Below, one piece after another: positions 1-8,548 of a DNA stretch of 64,000 nucleotides (the first letter of the stretch is position 1; the number at the start of each line of letters is the position of its first letter). This stretch comes from WJKG01 sp964627305 (GTDB taxonomy: Bacteria > Zixibacteria > MSB-5A5 > GN15 > FEB-12), in NCBI GenBank assembly GCA_964627305.1, contig CAZVHP010000004.1:62001-126000 (forward strand), read 5' to 3'. The translations under genes and the position numbers were made by a program. The notes beneath the pieces are model-generated. The model saw only the letters and a list, made by a program, of their open reading frames with translations. It ran no database searches and had not been told where the DNA came from.

Positions 1-80
1 AGGACAAGCGCCCGGAGGCCATTTCGGAAACGGTCGAGCAGGCCACGCGCCCGACGACTGATGTCGACGAGGTCGAGTAG
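1..80 (+). CDS. C-terminal end of an unidentified protein (partial)
   Basis: Reading from base 3, the frame stays open to a TAG at 78-80 and gives a 25-residue acidic tail ending DVDEVE. The start lies left of the window, so no family can be named. A strong intrinsic terminator follows about 40 bases downstream, which supports this as a real gene end on the plus strand. The frame choice is inferred from openness and codon composition only. Confidence 0.5.
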   Translation, partial: DKRPEAISETVEQATRPTTDVDEVE

Positions 81-119
81 CCCGCCTGAAGCACCAACTC
101 CAGTGAGAGACAGATTCGT

Positions 120-156
120 GGCCCGTCATCATCACCGATGACGGGCCGCTTTGTCT
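120..156 (+). terminator. Rho-independent terminator
   Basis: A perfect 11-bp inverted repeat (GGCCCGTCATC at 120-130, GATGACGGGCC at 137-147) with a 6-base loop is followed by a T-rich stretch. It closes the partial gene at the left edge and may also shield the convergent gene that ends at 178. Confidence 0.85.
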
Positions 157-177
157 TGTGCTGTTTCTGTGACAGCC

Positions 178-1131
178 TTACGGGCAGGAGGCCAGATACT
201 CTTCCAGCAAACCGATGTTCATCCGGGCCTCATGGTTCAGCGCTACGCCACCATCCTCCAGCGCTGTCGAACCCGCATCAATCGGCAACCACCGCCAGCG
301 ATCAAACTCGCCGCCCGCCTGCATTCGCGCCGTCAGCCGCCGGGTGATCTCCTCGAGCGCCAGATCAGTCGTTATCAGGCTGAACACCTGCGGCTTGTCC
401 CCGCGGCAGATTTCCCGAGCCATCGCCAGCGGAGTAATCGTCACCTCGGCCGAGTCCAGTCCCAGCTCTTCCTTGATCTCAGCGGCCAGCGACGCCACCG
501 CCAGGTCCCCCAACGTTTTCCGGTCAGTCCGCCAATCCACCGCCCCGGCCGCCGATGGTCCCCACGAGTGTTCCAGCGAGGCCAGGTGACCACAGCGTCG
601 CACTGCCAGCACTTGACGATACCCGCGCTGGCCGATCATCAGCATCCCGCACACGCCCAGTCCGGGGCACAGCAGACTACTGCCGTAGTCTCCTGTTTGC
701 TGTCGACTTAGGTAGTACTGGCGCAGGGTGCGGCCGTCGGGCTCGAAGCGGTCATCGGGCAGATCCAGAGCGAAGCAGGTTCCGGCCAGGTCTTCATAAT
801 GGGCAGGACACACCACCAGTTGCGGCGGCCGGGCGTCCCAGCTCGCCTGACAAACCGCCATCGTCAGCGGGCCATCGTGCAGGCGGCCTTCAGCTCGAAG
901 CCTCCCCGCTACTCCGAACGCGAATTGTTCCACCAGTGGATCCTTATGCCGCCACTGCTCGCCGAAGCAGACGATCTCGACTCGGTCGTTGCGCCGTCTT
1001 TGATCACCAAAGAAGCGGACGATGTCCCAATACTCTGAATCGAACCGCTGCCTGCCTGCCAGTCGAGACTCCCGGTCAGGGTAATAGCGCCTCAGGATAT
1101 CGGAGAGATCTGTACAGTCGAGCATCTTCAT
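178..1131 (-). CDS. Protein with degenerate NUDIX-like C-terminal region
   Basis: This protein of about 317 residues has no family I can name with certainty. Near residue 220 the segment AEIKEELGL matches the REUxEExGU core of a NUDIX box, but the upstream Gx5E part is not clear, so catalysis is doubtful. No signal peptide or membrane segment is seen, so it is probably cytoplasmic. The ATG at 1131 (MKMLDC) is preferred over the longer frame: it lies just after the stop of the upstream transporter gene (1136) with a GGTAGG-like ribosome site overlapping that stop. This suggests co-transcription and translational coupling with the DMT transporter. Confidence 0.65.
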   Translation of the reverse strand: MKMLDCTDLSDILRRYYPDRESRLAGRQRFDSEYWDIVRFFGDQRRRNDRVEIVCFGEQWRHKDPLVEQFAFGVAGRLRAEGRLHDGPLTMAVCQASWDARPPQLVVCPAHYEDLAGTCFALDLPDDRFEPDGRTLRQYYLSRQQTGDYGSSLLCPGLGVCGMLMIGQRGYRQVLAVRRCGHLASLEHSWGPSAAGAVDWRTDRKTLGDLAVASLAAEIKEELGLDSAEVTITPLAMAREICRGDKPQVFSLITTDLALEEITRRLTARMQAGGEFDRWRWLPIDAGSTALEDGGVALNHEARMNIGLLEEYLASCP

Positions 1132-1135
1132 AGAC

Positions 1136-2062
1136 CTACCCGAGAAACAGAAGACCCACACCGCAGACCGCAACTATTGCCCCCAACACCCCGCGAAGAC
1201 TCACCGTCTCCTTGTTGTAGTATACCACGATGGGGATAATCATGATGGGTGTGGTAGCGTTGAGCGTGGCCGCAATGCCGGTTGGTATGAGCTTGACGGC
1301 AACCAGGGACAGCCAGACCGCCAGAAACGGCCCGACAATCGCCCCATACAGCGAGAACTGCATCCCGCGAGCATCCTTGAACGCCTGCCGCAGTTTCCCG
1401 AGTTTTCCGCGCGCTGCGGTCAGAGCGTAAATGGCCACAAGGGCAATGACCATGCGCACGAAGGCGGCATGCAGCGGATCAAGCGATGGCCCCCCGTGGG
1501 TCATGGCGTGCTTGGCCATCACCAACCCGGCCGCCTGCCCCAGGGCCGCTCCCAGTCCCAGCAGGCTGCCGACCAGCAGTGATCCCCGGTCGGGATGATC
1601 CTCGGCCAGTAGCCGCTCCGACTGGGAGAACTGACGCTCGCTGACCACCCACATCACTCCACCCACTGTCAGGGCCACTCCGACCAGATCGATCCACCGC
1701 AGCGCCTCACCCAGAAAGAGCCAGGCGATCCCGGTGGCCATGATCGGTGCGGTGGCATAGAACAACGTGGTCAGACGCGGACCTATCATCACCAGCGCTT
1801 TGAATCCGCACCCGTCACCGAACACCAGACCGACCAGCCCGGACATTCCCAGCCAGAAGATCTGGGTGCCGGTAGGATCGACCGGCCATGGCCTGCCGGT
1901 GGTGACAAACAGGACGGTGGCATAGAGTATTACCGCAAATCCCAGCCGGGTGACATTGACCATGTGCGAGCCGATGCGTTTGCCGGCCTCGGCAAAGAAG
2001 ATAGAGGTAAACGCCCAGAGCAGGGCGGTGGCCAGTGCAGCAGTCTCGCCGAGATACATCAT
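1136..2062 (-). CDS. DMT-superfamily (EamA) transporter
   Basis: The protein has about ten hydrophobic helices arranged as two EamA repeats: residues 1-140 begin with ALLWAFTSIFFAEAGKRIG, and the second repeat after about residue 165 begins LLGLGAALGQAAGLVMAKHA. About 308 residues is normal for inner-membrane drug/metabolite exporters of this family. The substrate cannot be read from the sequence. I start at the first ATG; a TTG three codons earlier is possible. It is the first gene of a two-gene unit with the NUDIX-like protein. A second member of the family lies at 7140-8033. Confidence 0.9.
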   Translation of the reverse strand: MMYLGETAALATALLWAFTSIFFAEAGKRIGSHMVNVTRLGFAVILYATVLFVTTGRPWPVDPTGTQIFWLGMSGLVGLVFGDGCGFKALVMIGPRLTTLFYATAPIMATGIAWLFLGEALRWIDLVGVALTVGGVMWVVSERQFSQSERLLAEDHPDRGSLLVGSLLGLGAALGQAAGLVMAKHAMTHGGPSLDPLHAAFVRMVIALVAIYALTAARGKLGKLRQAFKDARGMQFSLYGAIVGPFLAVWLSLVAVKLIPTGIAATLNATTPIMIIPIVVYYNKETVSLRGVLGAIVAVCGVGLLFLG

Positions 2063-2351
2063 GCCGGCCAAGATACGTCCGGGGCCGGGTTATGGCAATC
2101 GGGATGTATTCACACACAGCACCCGCCTTTCGCGCAACGTGCTGGCCGAAGTACTGAAAAGGAGTTACAGAGCAGTCTCACGCAAGTGACGCGGCCCCCG
2201 GAGTGACCCTTTTGACATTGAACCGCCGGGGTCGGCGGCCAGCCTTTCGACCAGTAGCGATGAGTCCTTGACCTTGAGGCAAGACCGGCCCATCTTCAGG
2301 CTGTCGAAGGCGGATGAAGCCCGGCGGTCGATGACAGCACTTGTACAAAAC

Positions 2352-2681
2352 ATGGGGATGCCTATGCTCAGGGAGAGACTGATATTCGTGGCTATGGTAG
2401 CCGTACCGGTAGCGACGCTGACCTACTTCGCCGTGGCGTTCGGTTTCAACACGGCGTTCTTCGTTTGGCTGGGAGGTTTCGTGGCACTCGGTCTGGCGCT
2501 TGCGGCACTGGTGCGCTGGCATGCCCGCAATGTGGCCTATCGGTGCGGGCATTGTCAGCGGGTGTTTACGATCAGTCCCTTTGTCGATTTCACCAGTCCC
2601 CACTGCCCCGGCCGCAAGCATCTGCACTGCCCCGGATGCGGCCGTCGATCATGGTGCCAAGAGGTCCGGCTGGAGGCGTAG
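2352..2681 (+). CDS. Small membrane protein with C-terminal zinc ribbon
   Basis: The frame encodes about 109 residues. Two hydrophobic helices at the N-terminus (LIFVAMVAVPVATLTYF and FFVWLGGFVALGLALAALV) are followed by a basic cytoplasmic tail. The tail has two cysteine pairs, CGHC and CPGC, spaced like a zinc ribbon. The function is unknown. The start is uncertain: ATGs at 2331, 2352, 2358 and 2364 are in frame and none has a strong ribosome site. Confidence 0.6.
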   Translation: MGMPMLRERLIFVAMVAVPVATLTYFAVAFGFNTAFFVWLGGFVALGLALAALVRWHARNVAYRCGHCQRVFTISPFVDFTSPHCPGRKHLHCPGCGRRSWCQEVRLEA

Positions 2682-2861
2682 GACACGCCAGCATACCCCC
2701 ACAGTGCGTCGATTCGGCGACGGTGAGCGCACCTGAACAACCTGTTCAGCGAGCCTGTATCAGTCATACGGGCGTCCACCGAAGCGGTACTGCGACGGAT
2801 TCTTCGGGATTATTCCGGCGATTTGTGGCGCAGGTGTCCTCTCAACTCCGCAGTTGCCGCT

Positions 2862-5099
2862 TCACTTCAGCAGCATCATCTTGCGCGTGCCCCTGGTCTG
2901 GCCGTCAACCTCGAGGCGATAAAGATACATACCGGAGGCCACGGCCTGACCGGCGTCGCTGTATCCATCCCATTCTGCGAAGTGCTCACCCACCGCCAAC
3001 TCCCGATCGACCAGAGTGGCAACTCTCTCCCCGAGGATATTGAGCACTCTGAGCGTGACATGCCCGGCCCGGGGCAGGGCGAAGTCGATGCGGGTAGCAG
3101 GATTGAACGGATTGGGGTAATTCTGCTCAAGAGAGTAATCGGTCGGAATCGGGCTGATAACCGGCTCATCGACATCAAGCGCGGAGCTGACAGTCGCCAC
3201 ACATCCGTTACAGGCGGCCTCGTAGGACGCAAGGGAGCCATCGAACAACGGTTGGTACTCGGTGCCGCCCATGGTGGTATAGCCGCCAAAATCAAAGCTT
3301 ACCTGATCACCATCGCCGGCCGAAGCCGGCACTGTGAAATACACCTTGAGTATCGGGCCGTTGCCGGGGGCGATGCCGTCGACCTCATCGGCCACTATCT
3401 GAAACGTGTACCGCCTGAAGAAGCCGTCCCAGTGGAGATGCTGCGCAGTGGCGACGTGCTCGGTGCGGCATCCGCTTATGGAAAACGAGTCGGGTGGAGG
3501 GAGAATGAAATCGGCCTGTGGCATGGTTATCGGTACTCTGATCTTCTCGAGCGGCACATGATTGTTGGCGCACACGACTAACTCAAGTGGTCCGCCCGGC
3601 GGGGCGCTGACTTCCTCGCCCCAAAGAGTGTCCGCGATACAGATAACAAAATCCTTCTCGGTACGCGAGTGGTAGGTACCGCCGGAGTTGACAGTCATCG
3701 TGACATCGAATACACCGGGGGTCTCGTAGGTGTGAAGCGGATTCTGCTCGGTCGAGGTGCCACCATCGCCAAAGGACCAGTTCCAGAAGTCCACCCAAAG
3801 ATCGGAGTAGCCGTAGAACTGCACATCCAGCGGCGCCCAGCCGACAGTGTTCTCGGCCGTCACGACTGCTTTCTTGTCTGGCTCGATGCCGGCGATGGCG
3901 TATTCGACGCTCGGGCTGCATCCGTCCCAGGGACAGTGAAGCTCATCAACCACGTACCACTTGTTGTGATTATCTGCCCAGCCATAGTTCATGTGGTATT
4001 CCTGGAACGTTCCACTGCGGCAGCCATCGCAGACGATGGCATGGCTGAAGATGACGTAGAGCACCGGGCGGTTATTGTTCAGCTCGGTGCGAATGTACTC
4101 GAACGTATGGCTGCCAACGACCCGTTGATACATGTGCATGGTCGGTTTGTACTTGAGATACTGCGGCATTCTGCTGATAGCCAGATTGGGGTAAGCACCT
4201 GATTCACAGTGACCATAGGCCATATCCACCATCACCCCGACTTCGTAGCACAGCTCGGCGACGGCACTTTGCTGTTGCGGCGTGCATCCGTCGTCGCAAT
4301 CATCGGGCATGTTGTCCCAGTCATAGGGGTCGTTGAAGTTGGCAAACTGAATTGATCCCTCGGATGAACCTCCACAGGAATTGTCACCCGGCCAGTAGTA
4401 GCTGCGGGTTCCGGCGCCTTCGGGCGGCCACTGGTGATAGGTCATAATCTGCGCGAGACCGGTAGCCACACAGCCGACAACACTCCGGCCGCCATCACCC
4501 ATCGGGCACAGATTGTTGTAGGGTGCTCCCTGATGCCAGTTCGTGGTCAGCAGCGGTCCAACCGTATCCAGAGGAGCAGCAATCAAGGCCGGCAAGTGGT
4601 CAGCAAAGGCACGCTCGCTGAGAGTGAACCAGTCCCACTGGCGAAGGTGCTCATCGCCGAATAACGACGGCTCCCCGGGAGTCTGCACAGCATCGAGGCT
4701 CCCGTAGAAGCTTATGAACCGCTCGGCTCGATCCTGCAGAAGATCGCGGTACATGGCAACACTGCCGTGCTCAGCGGCAATATCAAGCCAGGCCTCGTCG
4801 GAGTAGAACTTGACTGGCGGCATCTCCCTGAGGACAGGGACAACAACATACCCGTTCGGCTCCACGAAGAAGACACGTCCCAGATGCGTCCCATCGAGGG
4901 TGATATCCTCGAATGCGACGATTAGTGGCTGGACCGACCCGGCCCAGCTGCCGTGCTGAGCAACGCTGAAGGTGAGCCAGTTGCGGGCGGCTTGCTCCAT
5001 TTCGGCCTCGGTGGCAAGAGTAGCCATGACAGATGGTGTCAGTATCGCGGCCGAGGCCAGCATCAAGATGGCAAAACGCCACCGGGCGCAAGCTTTCAT
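2862..5099 (-). CDS. Secreted C10-family (streptopain-like) cysteine protease with PKD and T9SS-like C-terminal domains
   Basis: The 745-residue precursor starts with a signal peptide (residues 1-26) and a propeptide region. The peptidase domain (about 190-405) carries the nucleophile in GCVATGLAQIMTYH (Cys210), the catalytic His in SHAIVCDG (His353) and the C10-type YHMNYGW segment. A PKD domain follows (about 410-490, with WSFGDGGTSTEQNPLHTY), then a cohesin-like beta domain (about 505-635). A C-terminal domain of about 90 residues starts at SLEQNYPNPFNPATRIDF and ends in GMYLYRLEVDG and a basic tail; this is the FlgD/T9SS sorting-type module of FCB-group bacteria. The protein is expected to be exported and cell-surface attached or released. 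It stands alone with no inhibitor gene next to it. Confidence 0.9.
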   Translation of the reverse strand: MKACARWRFAILMLASAAILTPSVMATLATEAEMEQAARNWLTFSVAQHGSWAGSVQPLIVAFEDITLDGTHLGRVFFVEPNGYVVVPVLREMPPVKFYSDEAWLDIAAEHGSVAMYRDLLQDRAERFISFYGSLDAVQTPGEPSLFGDEHLRQWDWFTLSERAFADHLPALIAAPLDTVGPLLTTNWHQGAPYNNLCPMGDGGRSVVGCVATGLAQIMTYHQWPPEGAGTRSYYWPGDNSCGGSSEGSIQFANFNDPYDWDNMPDDCDDGCTPQQQSAVAELCYEVGVMVDMAYGHCESGAYPNLAISRMPQYLKYKPTMHMYQRVVGSHTFEYIRTELNNNRPVLYVIFSHAIVCDGCRSGTFQEYHMNYGWADNHNKWYVVDELHCPWDGCSPSVEYAIAGIEPDKKAVVTAENTVGWAPLDVQFYGYSDLWVDFWNWSFGDGGTSTEQNPLHTYETPGVFDVTMTVNSGGTYHSRTEKDFVICIADTLWGEEVSAPPGGPLELVVCANNHVPLEKIRVPITMPQADFILPPPDSFSISGCRTEHVATAQHLHWDGFFRRYTFQIVADEVDGIAPGNGPILKVYFTVPASAGDGDQVSFDFGGYTTMGGTEYQPLFDGSLASYEAACNGCVATVSSALDVDEPVISPIPTDYSLEQNYPNPFNPATRIDFALPRAGHVTLRVLNILGERVATLVDRELAVGEHFAEWDGYSDAGQAVASGMYLYRLEVDGQTRGTRKMMLLK

Positions 5100-5346
5100 G
5101 TGGGGTTGACTCTCCTTACTACCTGGTATACCTGAGACGCCGGGCAGTGGTGGCTCTCAGAATGGGTCTTCCCGGGTGAGGGCTGGGAAGACGCCTTTGC
5201 TGCCTATTCTACTCCCTCATCTGTGAGAAATATAGTGGGGTGACAGAGATTGTCAATCAAACAAGTTGTATCTCGACCCTTGGCCGGGTCTTGCTGACCG
5301 GGCATCTGCCTGAGCGATAGGCGCAGGCGAGCCTGGTACGGGCCGG

Positions 5347-5910
5347 CTATGCCGCCGTGGCCGGCTCCTTGGTCCGAGGGAGATCCTCTTCGACGCGCAC
5401 TCCGTTACGGATGATGATTTTGGCCGGGGTTCCGGCCACCGTACAACCGGAGGGAATATCGCGCATCACAACGAAGCTGTTGGCTCCTATCTTGACATTG
5501 TCGCCTACCACAATCGGACCCAGCAGGGTAGCTCCGGTTCCAATGAACACATTGTGACCGATAGTGGGATGGCGTTTGCCCTGATGCTTGCCGGTGCCGC
5601 CGAGGGTGACATTGTGAAAGAGCACGCAGTTGTCCCCGATCACAGTGGTTTCTCCGATGACGACGCCCATGCCATGATCGACAAAGAGCCCCTTCCCGAT
5701 CGTCGCCCCAGGGTGGATCTCCAGCCCGGTGAGAAAGCGCACTATTTCCGAGAACAGCCTTGGGATAAACGGTACACCGAGCTTATACAGGAAGTGGTTC
5801 AGCCGGTGAAAGGTGATCGCCCACAGTCCCGGATACAGAAGAAACTCGATATTGCGGACGGCGGGATCATTGCGATAGATTGCCTTGATATCTTCAAACA
5901 GTGCCAGCAT
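5347..5910 (-). CDS. cysE: Serine O-acetyltransferase
   Basis: This enzyme makes O-acetylserine from serine and acetyl-CoA, the first step of cysteine synthesis. The 187-residue protein has a short helical N-terminus (FLLYPGLWAITFHRLNHFLY) and a left-handed beta helix with hexapeptide repeats. Family motifs include DHGMGVVIGE and GGTGKHQGKRHPTIG, with active-site Asp and His. It is the short EpsC-like form without the long N-terminal extension of enteric CysE. I start at ATG 5910, preceded by TAAGG seven bases upstream; an in-frame extension to 6009 would overlap cysK. It follows cysK by 47 bases and is surely in the same operon. Confidence 0.95.
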   Translation of the reverse strand: MLALFEDIKAIYRNDPAVRNIEFLLYPGLWAITFHRLNHFLYKLGVPFIPRLFSEIVRFLTGLEIHPGATIGKGLFVDHGMGVVIGETTVIGDNCVLFHNVTLGGTGKHQGKRHPTIGHNVFIGTGATLLGPIVVGDNVKIGANSFVVMRDIPSGCTVAGTPAKIIIRNGVRVEEDLPRTKEPATAA

Positions 5911-5957
5911 ATATGCCTTAGATCGGTTGTTTCCGGTCGGGGTTGAGGTCGCCGAGG

Positions 5958-6875
5958 TTATTCTTTCGCAAACAGGTCGGTGGAGACATAACGCTCCCCG
6001 GTATCGCAAACGAACGTCACCACAGTCTTGCTCTCGCCAAGCCTTGCGGCAACCTGCAGTGCCGCCCAGACGATTGCTCCCGAGGAGATCCCGGCCAGGA
6101 TTCCCTCTTCGCGCGCCAGTCGGCGGGCAGTGGTCAGAGCATCGGCAGCTTCGACAGCAATCACCTCGTCGACAATGCTGGCATCATAGTTGTCCGGGAT
6201 GAAGCCGGCGCCAATACCCTGCAGTGGGTGCGGGCCGGGTTCGCCGCCGGAGAGAACCGGTGACGCCGTGGGCTCTACCGCCACAACCCGGCAGCCATAT
6301 CTGTCCTTGAGAACGGATCCGGCGCCGGAAATGGTGCCGCCGGTTCCGACGCCGGCTACAAAAGCGTCAAGAGAGCTGTCACCAAGATCCTCTACAATCT
6401 CCGGACCGGTGGTCTGGCGATGAACCTGGGGATTGGCCCGGTTGGAGAATTGCATGGGCTGGAAGTAGCCCTTCTGCTCGACCAGCTCGCGGGCTTTCTC
6501 GATGGCGCCCTTCATGCCCTTCTCCTTTGGCGTGAGGATCAACTCGGCGCCGAACTGCCTGAGCAGTGCCCGGCGCTCCACGGACATCGACTCCGGCATC
6601 GTAAATACACAGCGATACCCCCTGGCCGCAGCAACCATCGCCAGCGCAATACCGGTATTGCCTGAGGTTGGCTCCACTATGACCGTATCCGGAGTCAGCA
6701 CGCCTGCCTGTTCGGCCGCCTCGATCATGGCAACGCCAATTCTGTCCTTAACGGAGCTGCATGGATTGAATGATTCCATTTTCGCCCAGACGGTTGCCGC
6801 TTTCACAGGCACGATCCGGTTAAGCCGAATCAGCGGGGTGCGCCCTACGGCCTGGGCGATGTTGTCAAAACGCAT
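5958..6875 (-). CDS. cysK: Cysteine synthase A (O-acetylserine sulfhydrylase)
   Basis: This PLP enzyme turns O-acetylserine and sulfide into cysteine. The 305-residue protein has the PLP lysine in NPCSSVKDRIG (Lys43), the substrate loop PTSGNTG and the glycine-rich phosphate-binding segment GTGGTISG, all as in CysK. An AGGAGG ribosome site lies just before ATG 6875. It is the first gene of the cysK-cysE pair, whose products normally form the cysteine synthase complex. The 264 bases upstream separate it from a divergent transporter gene. I see no T-box or SAM riboswitch there. Confidence 0.96.
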   Translation of the reverse strand: MRFDNIAQAVGRTPLIRLNRIVPVKAATVWAKMESFNPCSSVKDRIGVAMIEAAEQAGVLTPDTVIVEPTSGNTGIALAMVAAARGYRCVFTMPESMSVERRALLRQFGAELILTPKEKGMKGAIEKARELVEQKGYFQPMQFSNRANPQVHRQTTGPEIVEDLGDSSLDAFVAGVGTGGTISGAGSVLKDRYGCRVVAVEPTASPVLSGGEPGPHPLQGIGAGFIPDNYDASIVDEVIAVEAADALTTARRLAREEGILAGISSGAIVWAALQVAARLGESKTVVTFVCDTGERYVSTDLFAKE

Positions 6876-7139
6876 GGCAAGGTCCTCCTGTCAGTAATTA
6901 TCGGCAGTCGGAATCTATCAATTACAACAACTGCCGGCATGGGCAGGTTCATATGGCATCGTAAGGCCACCTGATTCAAACCCTGACTTCTACAACGCAT
7001 ACGCAACTATGTGGACAAATTATAGTCAATTGGCGCCAGTGAAATCCGCTTGGACTTTCCACGGTCCGGTGCTACTTTGGCCGGCAACGATTGGCAAAGC
7101 TCGATCGCGATGAAACAGCCTTGACGAGGAGCGGCAGAC

Positions 7140-8033
7140 ATGGGCTTTCTCGAGAGCCATATCGGGGAGTTCTGGGCGCTAATGACCGCCATCACCTGGT
7201 CATCGGCAGTCATCCTGTTTAAGAAGAGCGGCGAAACCGTCCACCCGCTGGGGCTGAGCCTGTTTCGAACCGTGCTGGCCACAGTGCTGTTCATCCCGAC
7301 TGTCTGGCTTATGGGGCATGATGTCTTCCACGAGGTTTCCTCGACCGACTACGCCATCATCCTGCTGTCGGGGCTGCTGGGAATCGGTCTGGCCGATGTG
7401 CTCTATCTGCAGTGCCTGAACACGCTGGGTGCAAGCCTGACAGCGATTGTGGACTGCCTGTACAGCCCCTCGGTGATCGCCCTTTCGATGATCTGGCTGG
7501 GCGAAACCCTGACCCTGGTCCAGTTTGTGGGCGTGTTCCTGATTATTTCGGCGGTGCTGTCCGTGACCGGGATGCGCAAGGCGCACCAACTGCCGACGCG
7601 GACAGTTGCGCTGGGCGTGCTATGGGGCGGACTGGCCATGATTCTGACGGCGGTCAGTATCGTCATTGTCAAGCCCGTGCTGGAACAGCAGTCACTGGTC
7701 TGGGTCAACCTGTGGCGCACCATGGCCGGCATGGTGTTTCTAAGCGCCGTGATGGTGTTGCATCCGCGACGGCTGGCCATCGCGCGCTCAGTCCTGGCCG
7801 CCGACCGGCGAATGTACACCTGGGCCGGATCGTTTCTGGGAACCTACGTTGCCGTGATGATGTGGCTGGCCGGTCTGAAGTACACGCAGGCTTCAGTCGC
7901 TGCGGCACTCAATCAATCGAGCAACTTCTTCATCTTCATCTTCGCCGGCTTGTTTCTCAAAGAGCAGCTCACCCCCTTGAAGTGGGCGGGGATAGTTCTT
8001 GGCATTGTCGGAGTGCTGCTGGTGACGCTGTAG
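7140..8033 (+). CDS. DMT-superfamily (EamA) transporter
   Basis: The protein has 297 residues, about ten membrane helices and two EamA repeats. The repeats begin near FWALMTAITWSSAVILFKKS and after about residue 155 (LGVLWGGLAMILTAVSIVIV). The family exports or imports small metabolites through the inner membrane. The divergent cysK-cysE pair makes a cysteine-related substrate conceivable, but nothing in the sequence proves it. The ATG has a GAGGAG ribosome site nine bases upstream. The gene is followed by a terminator hairpin and tRNA-Glu. Confidence 0.9.
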   Translation: MGFLESHIGEFWALMTAITWSSAVILFKKSGETVHPLGLSLFRTVLATVLFIPTVWLMGHDVFHEVSSTDYAIILLSGLLGIGLADVLYLQCLNTLGASLTAIVDCLYSPSVIALSMIWLGETLTLVQFVGVFLIISAVLSVTGMRKAHQLPTRTVALGVLWGGLAMILTAVSIVIVKPVLEQQSLVWVNLWRTMAGMVFLSAVMVLHPRRLAIARSVLAADRRMYTWAGSFLGTYVAVMMWLAGLKYTQASVAAALNQSSNFFIFIFAGLFLKEQLTPLKWAGIVLGIVGVLLVTL

Positions 8034-8056
8034 TGTAGGGCAGAGCGATGATAATA

Positions 8057-8099
8057 AAACCGGCGAGTCGGGAAGCAGCAAAACCCTTCTCGCCGGTTT
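8057..8099 (+). terminator. Intrinsic terminator between the transporter and tRNA-Glu
   Basis: An 11-bp perfect inverted repeat (AAACCGGCGAG at 8057-8067, CTCGCCGGTTT at 8089-8099) carries an A tract on one side and a T tract on the other. It can therefore act in both directions, for the plus-strand transporter and for the minus-strand tRNA gene that ends at 8107. Confidence 0.8.
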
Positions 8100-8106
8100 C
8101 AATTTA

Positions 8107-8178
8107 TAGCGGTACGGGGATTCGAACCCCGGCTACGTGGCTGAGAACCACGCGTCCTAACCCCTAGACGATACCGCC
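8107..8178 (-). tRNA. tRNA-Glu (anticodon CTC)
   Basis: The minus strand folds as a complete 72-base cloverleaf. It has a seven-base-pair acceptor, a D arm GTCT/GGAC, an anticodon stem CGTGG/CCACG with loop TTCTCAG (anticodon CTC, reading GAG), a 4-base variable loop and a T arm CGGGG-TTCGAAT-CCCCG. CCA is not encoded, since the acceptor is followed by TAAA. The terminal acceptor pair is G-U rather than G-C. The 5' end sits at 8178. Confidence 0.95.
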
Positions 8179-8548
8179 AAAATCCGTTGCGTAAAGCTAA
8201 AGAAGCAACAGCCCCAAGATATGTGCCCGCCAGCGTTTGTCAAGGACTCCCGATGTCTTGTCCTTCAATGAGTTACGGAAGATGTGCGGGTTAAGGTTCG
8301 GGTTAGCAATAAGTTAGCATCAGCCACGAAACAGCAGGAATTCAATCGTCGGATCATAATTTCACGAACTTGAGTTATGCCATTTTGGCAGTTTTCGCGC
8401 CGGAGCAGGCATACGTGTAACATATCTATGCTCAGGACTGCTGTCTGACAGAACCCGGTTGCGGTTAGTGAGGGCTGCTGTTTAGGGTTTCGTCAGATTG
8501 TCTGATCCTGTATATTGGGCGGCAAACGAACAGCTTCCTGGAGGTACT
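8179..8548. other. 370-base intergenic region upstream of the Lon-type protease
   Basis: I find no convincing coding frame or RNA gene here. The region must hold the promoters of the tRNA (minus) and of the protease gene (plus), but no clear -35/-10 pair stands out. A plus-strand frame opens at a TTG at 8498 and is continuous with the protease, but the ATG at 8549 has a far better ribosome site. Confidence 0.4.

Noticed and set aside
151..711. 186-codon plus-strand frame directly after the terminator at 120
   Set aside because: It lies antisense to the NUDIX-like gene, follows a strong terminator and has low-complexity Arg/Gln-rich content.
5166..5192. Hairpin GTCTTCCC/GGGAAGAC between cysE and the C10 protease gene
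   Set aside because: The stem is only eight base pairs with an 11-base loop and no T run, so it is not secure as a terminator.
6876..7139. Possible sulfur-responsive riboswitch before cysK
   Set aside because: I found no T-box or SAM-type conserved core in the 264 bases, only a normal ribosome site.
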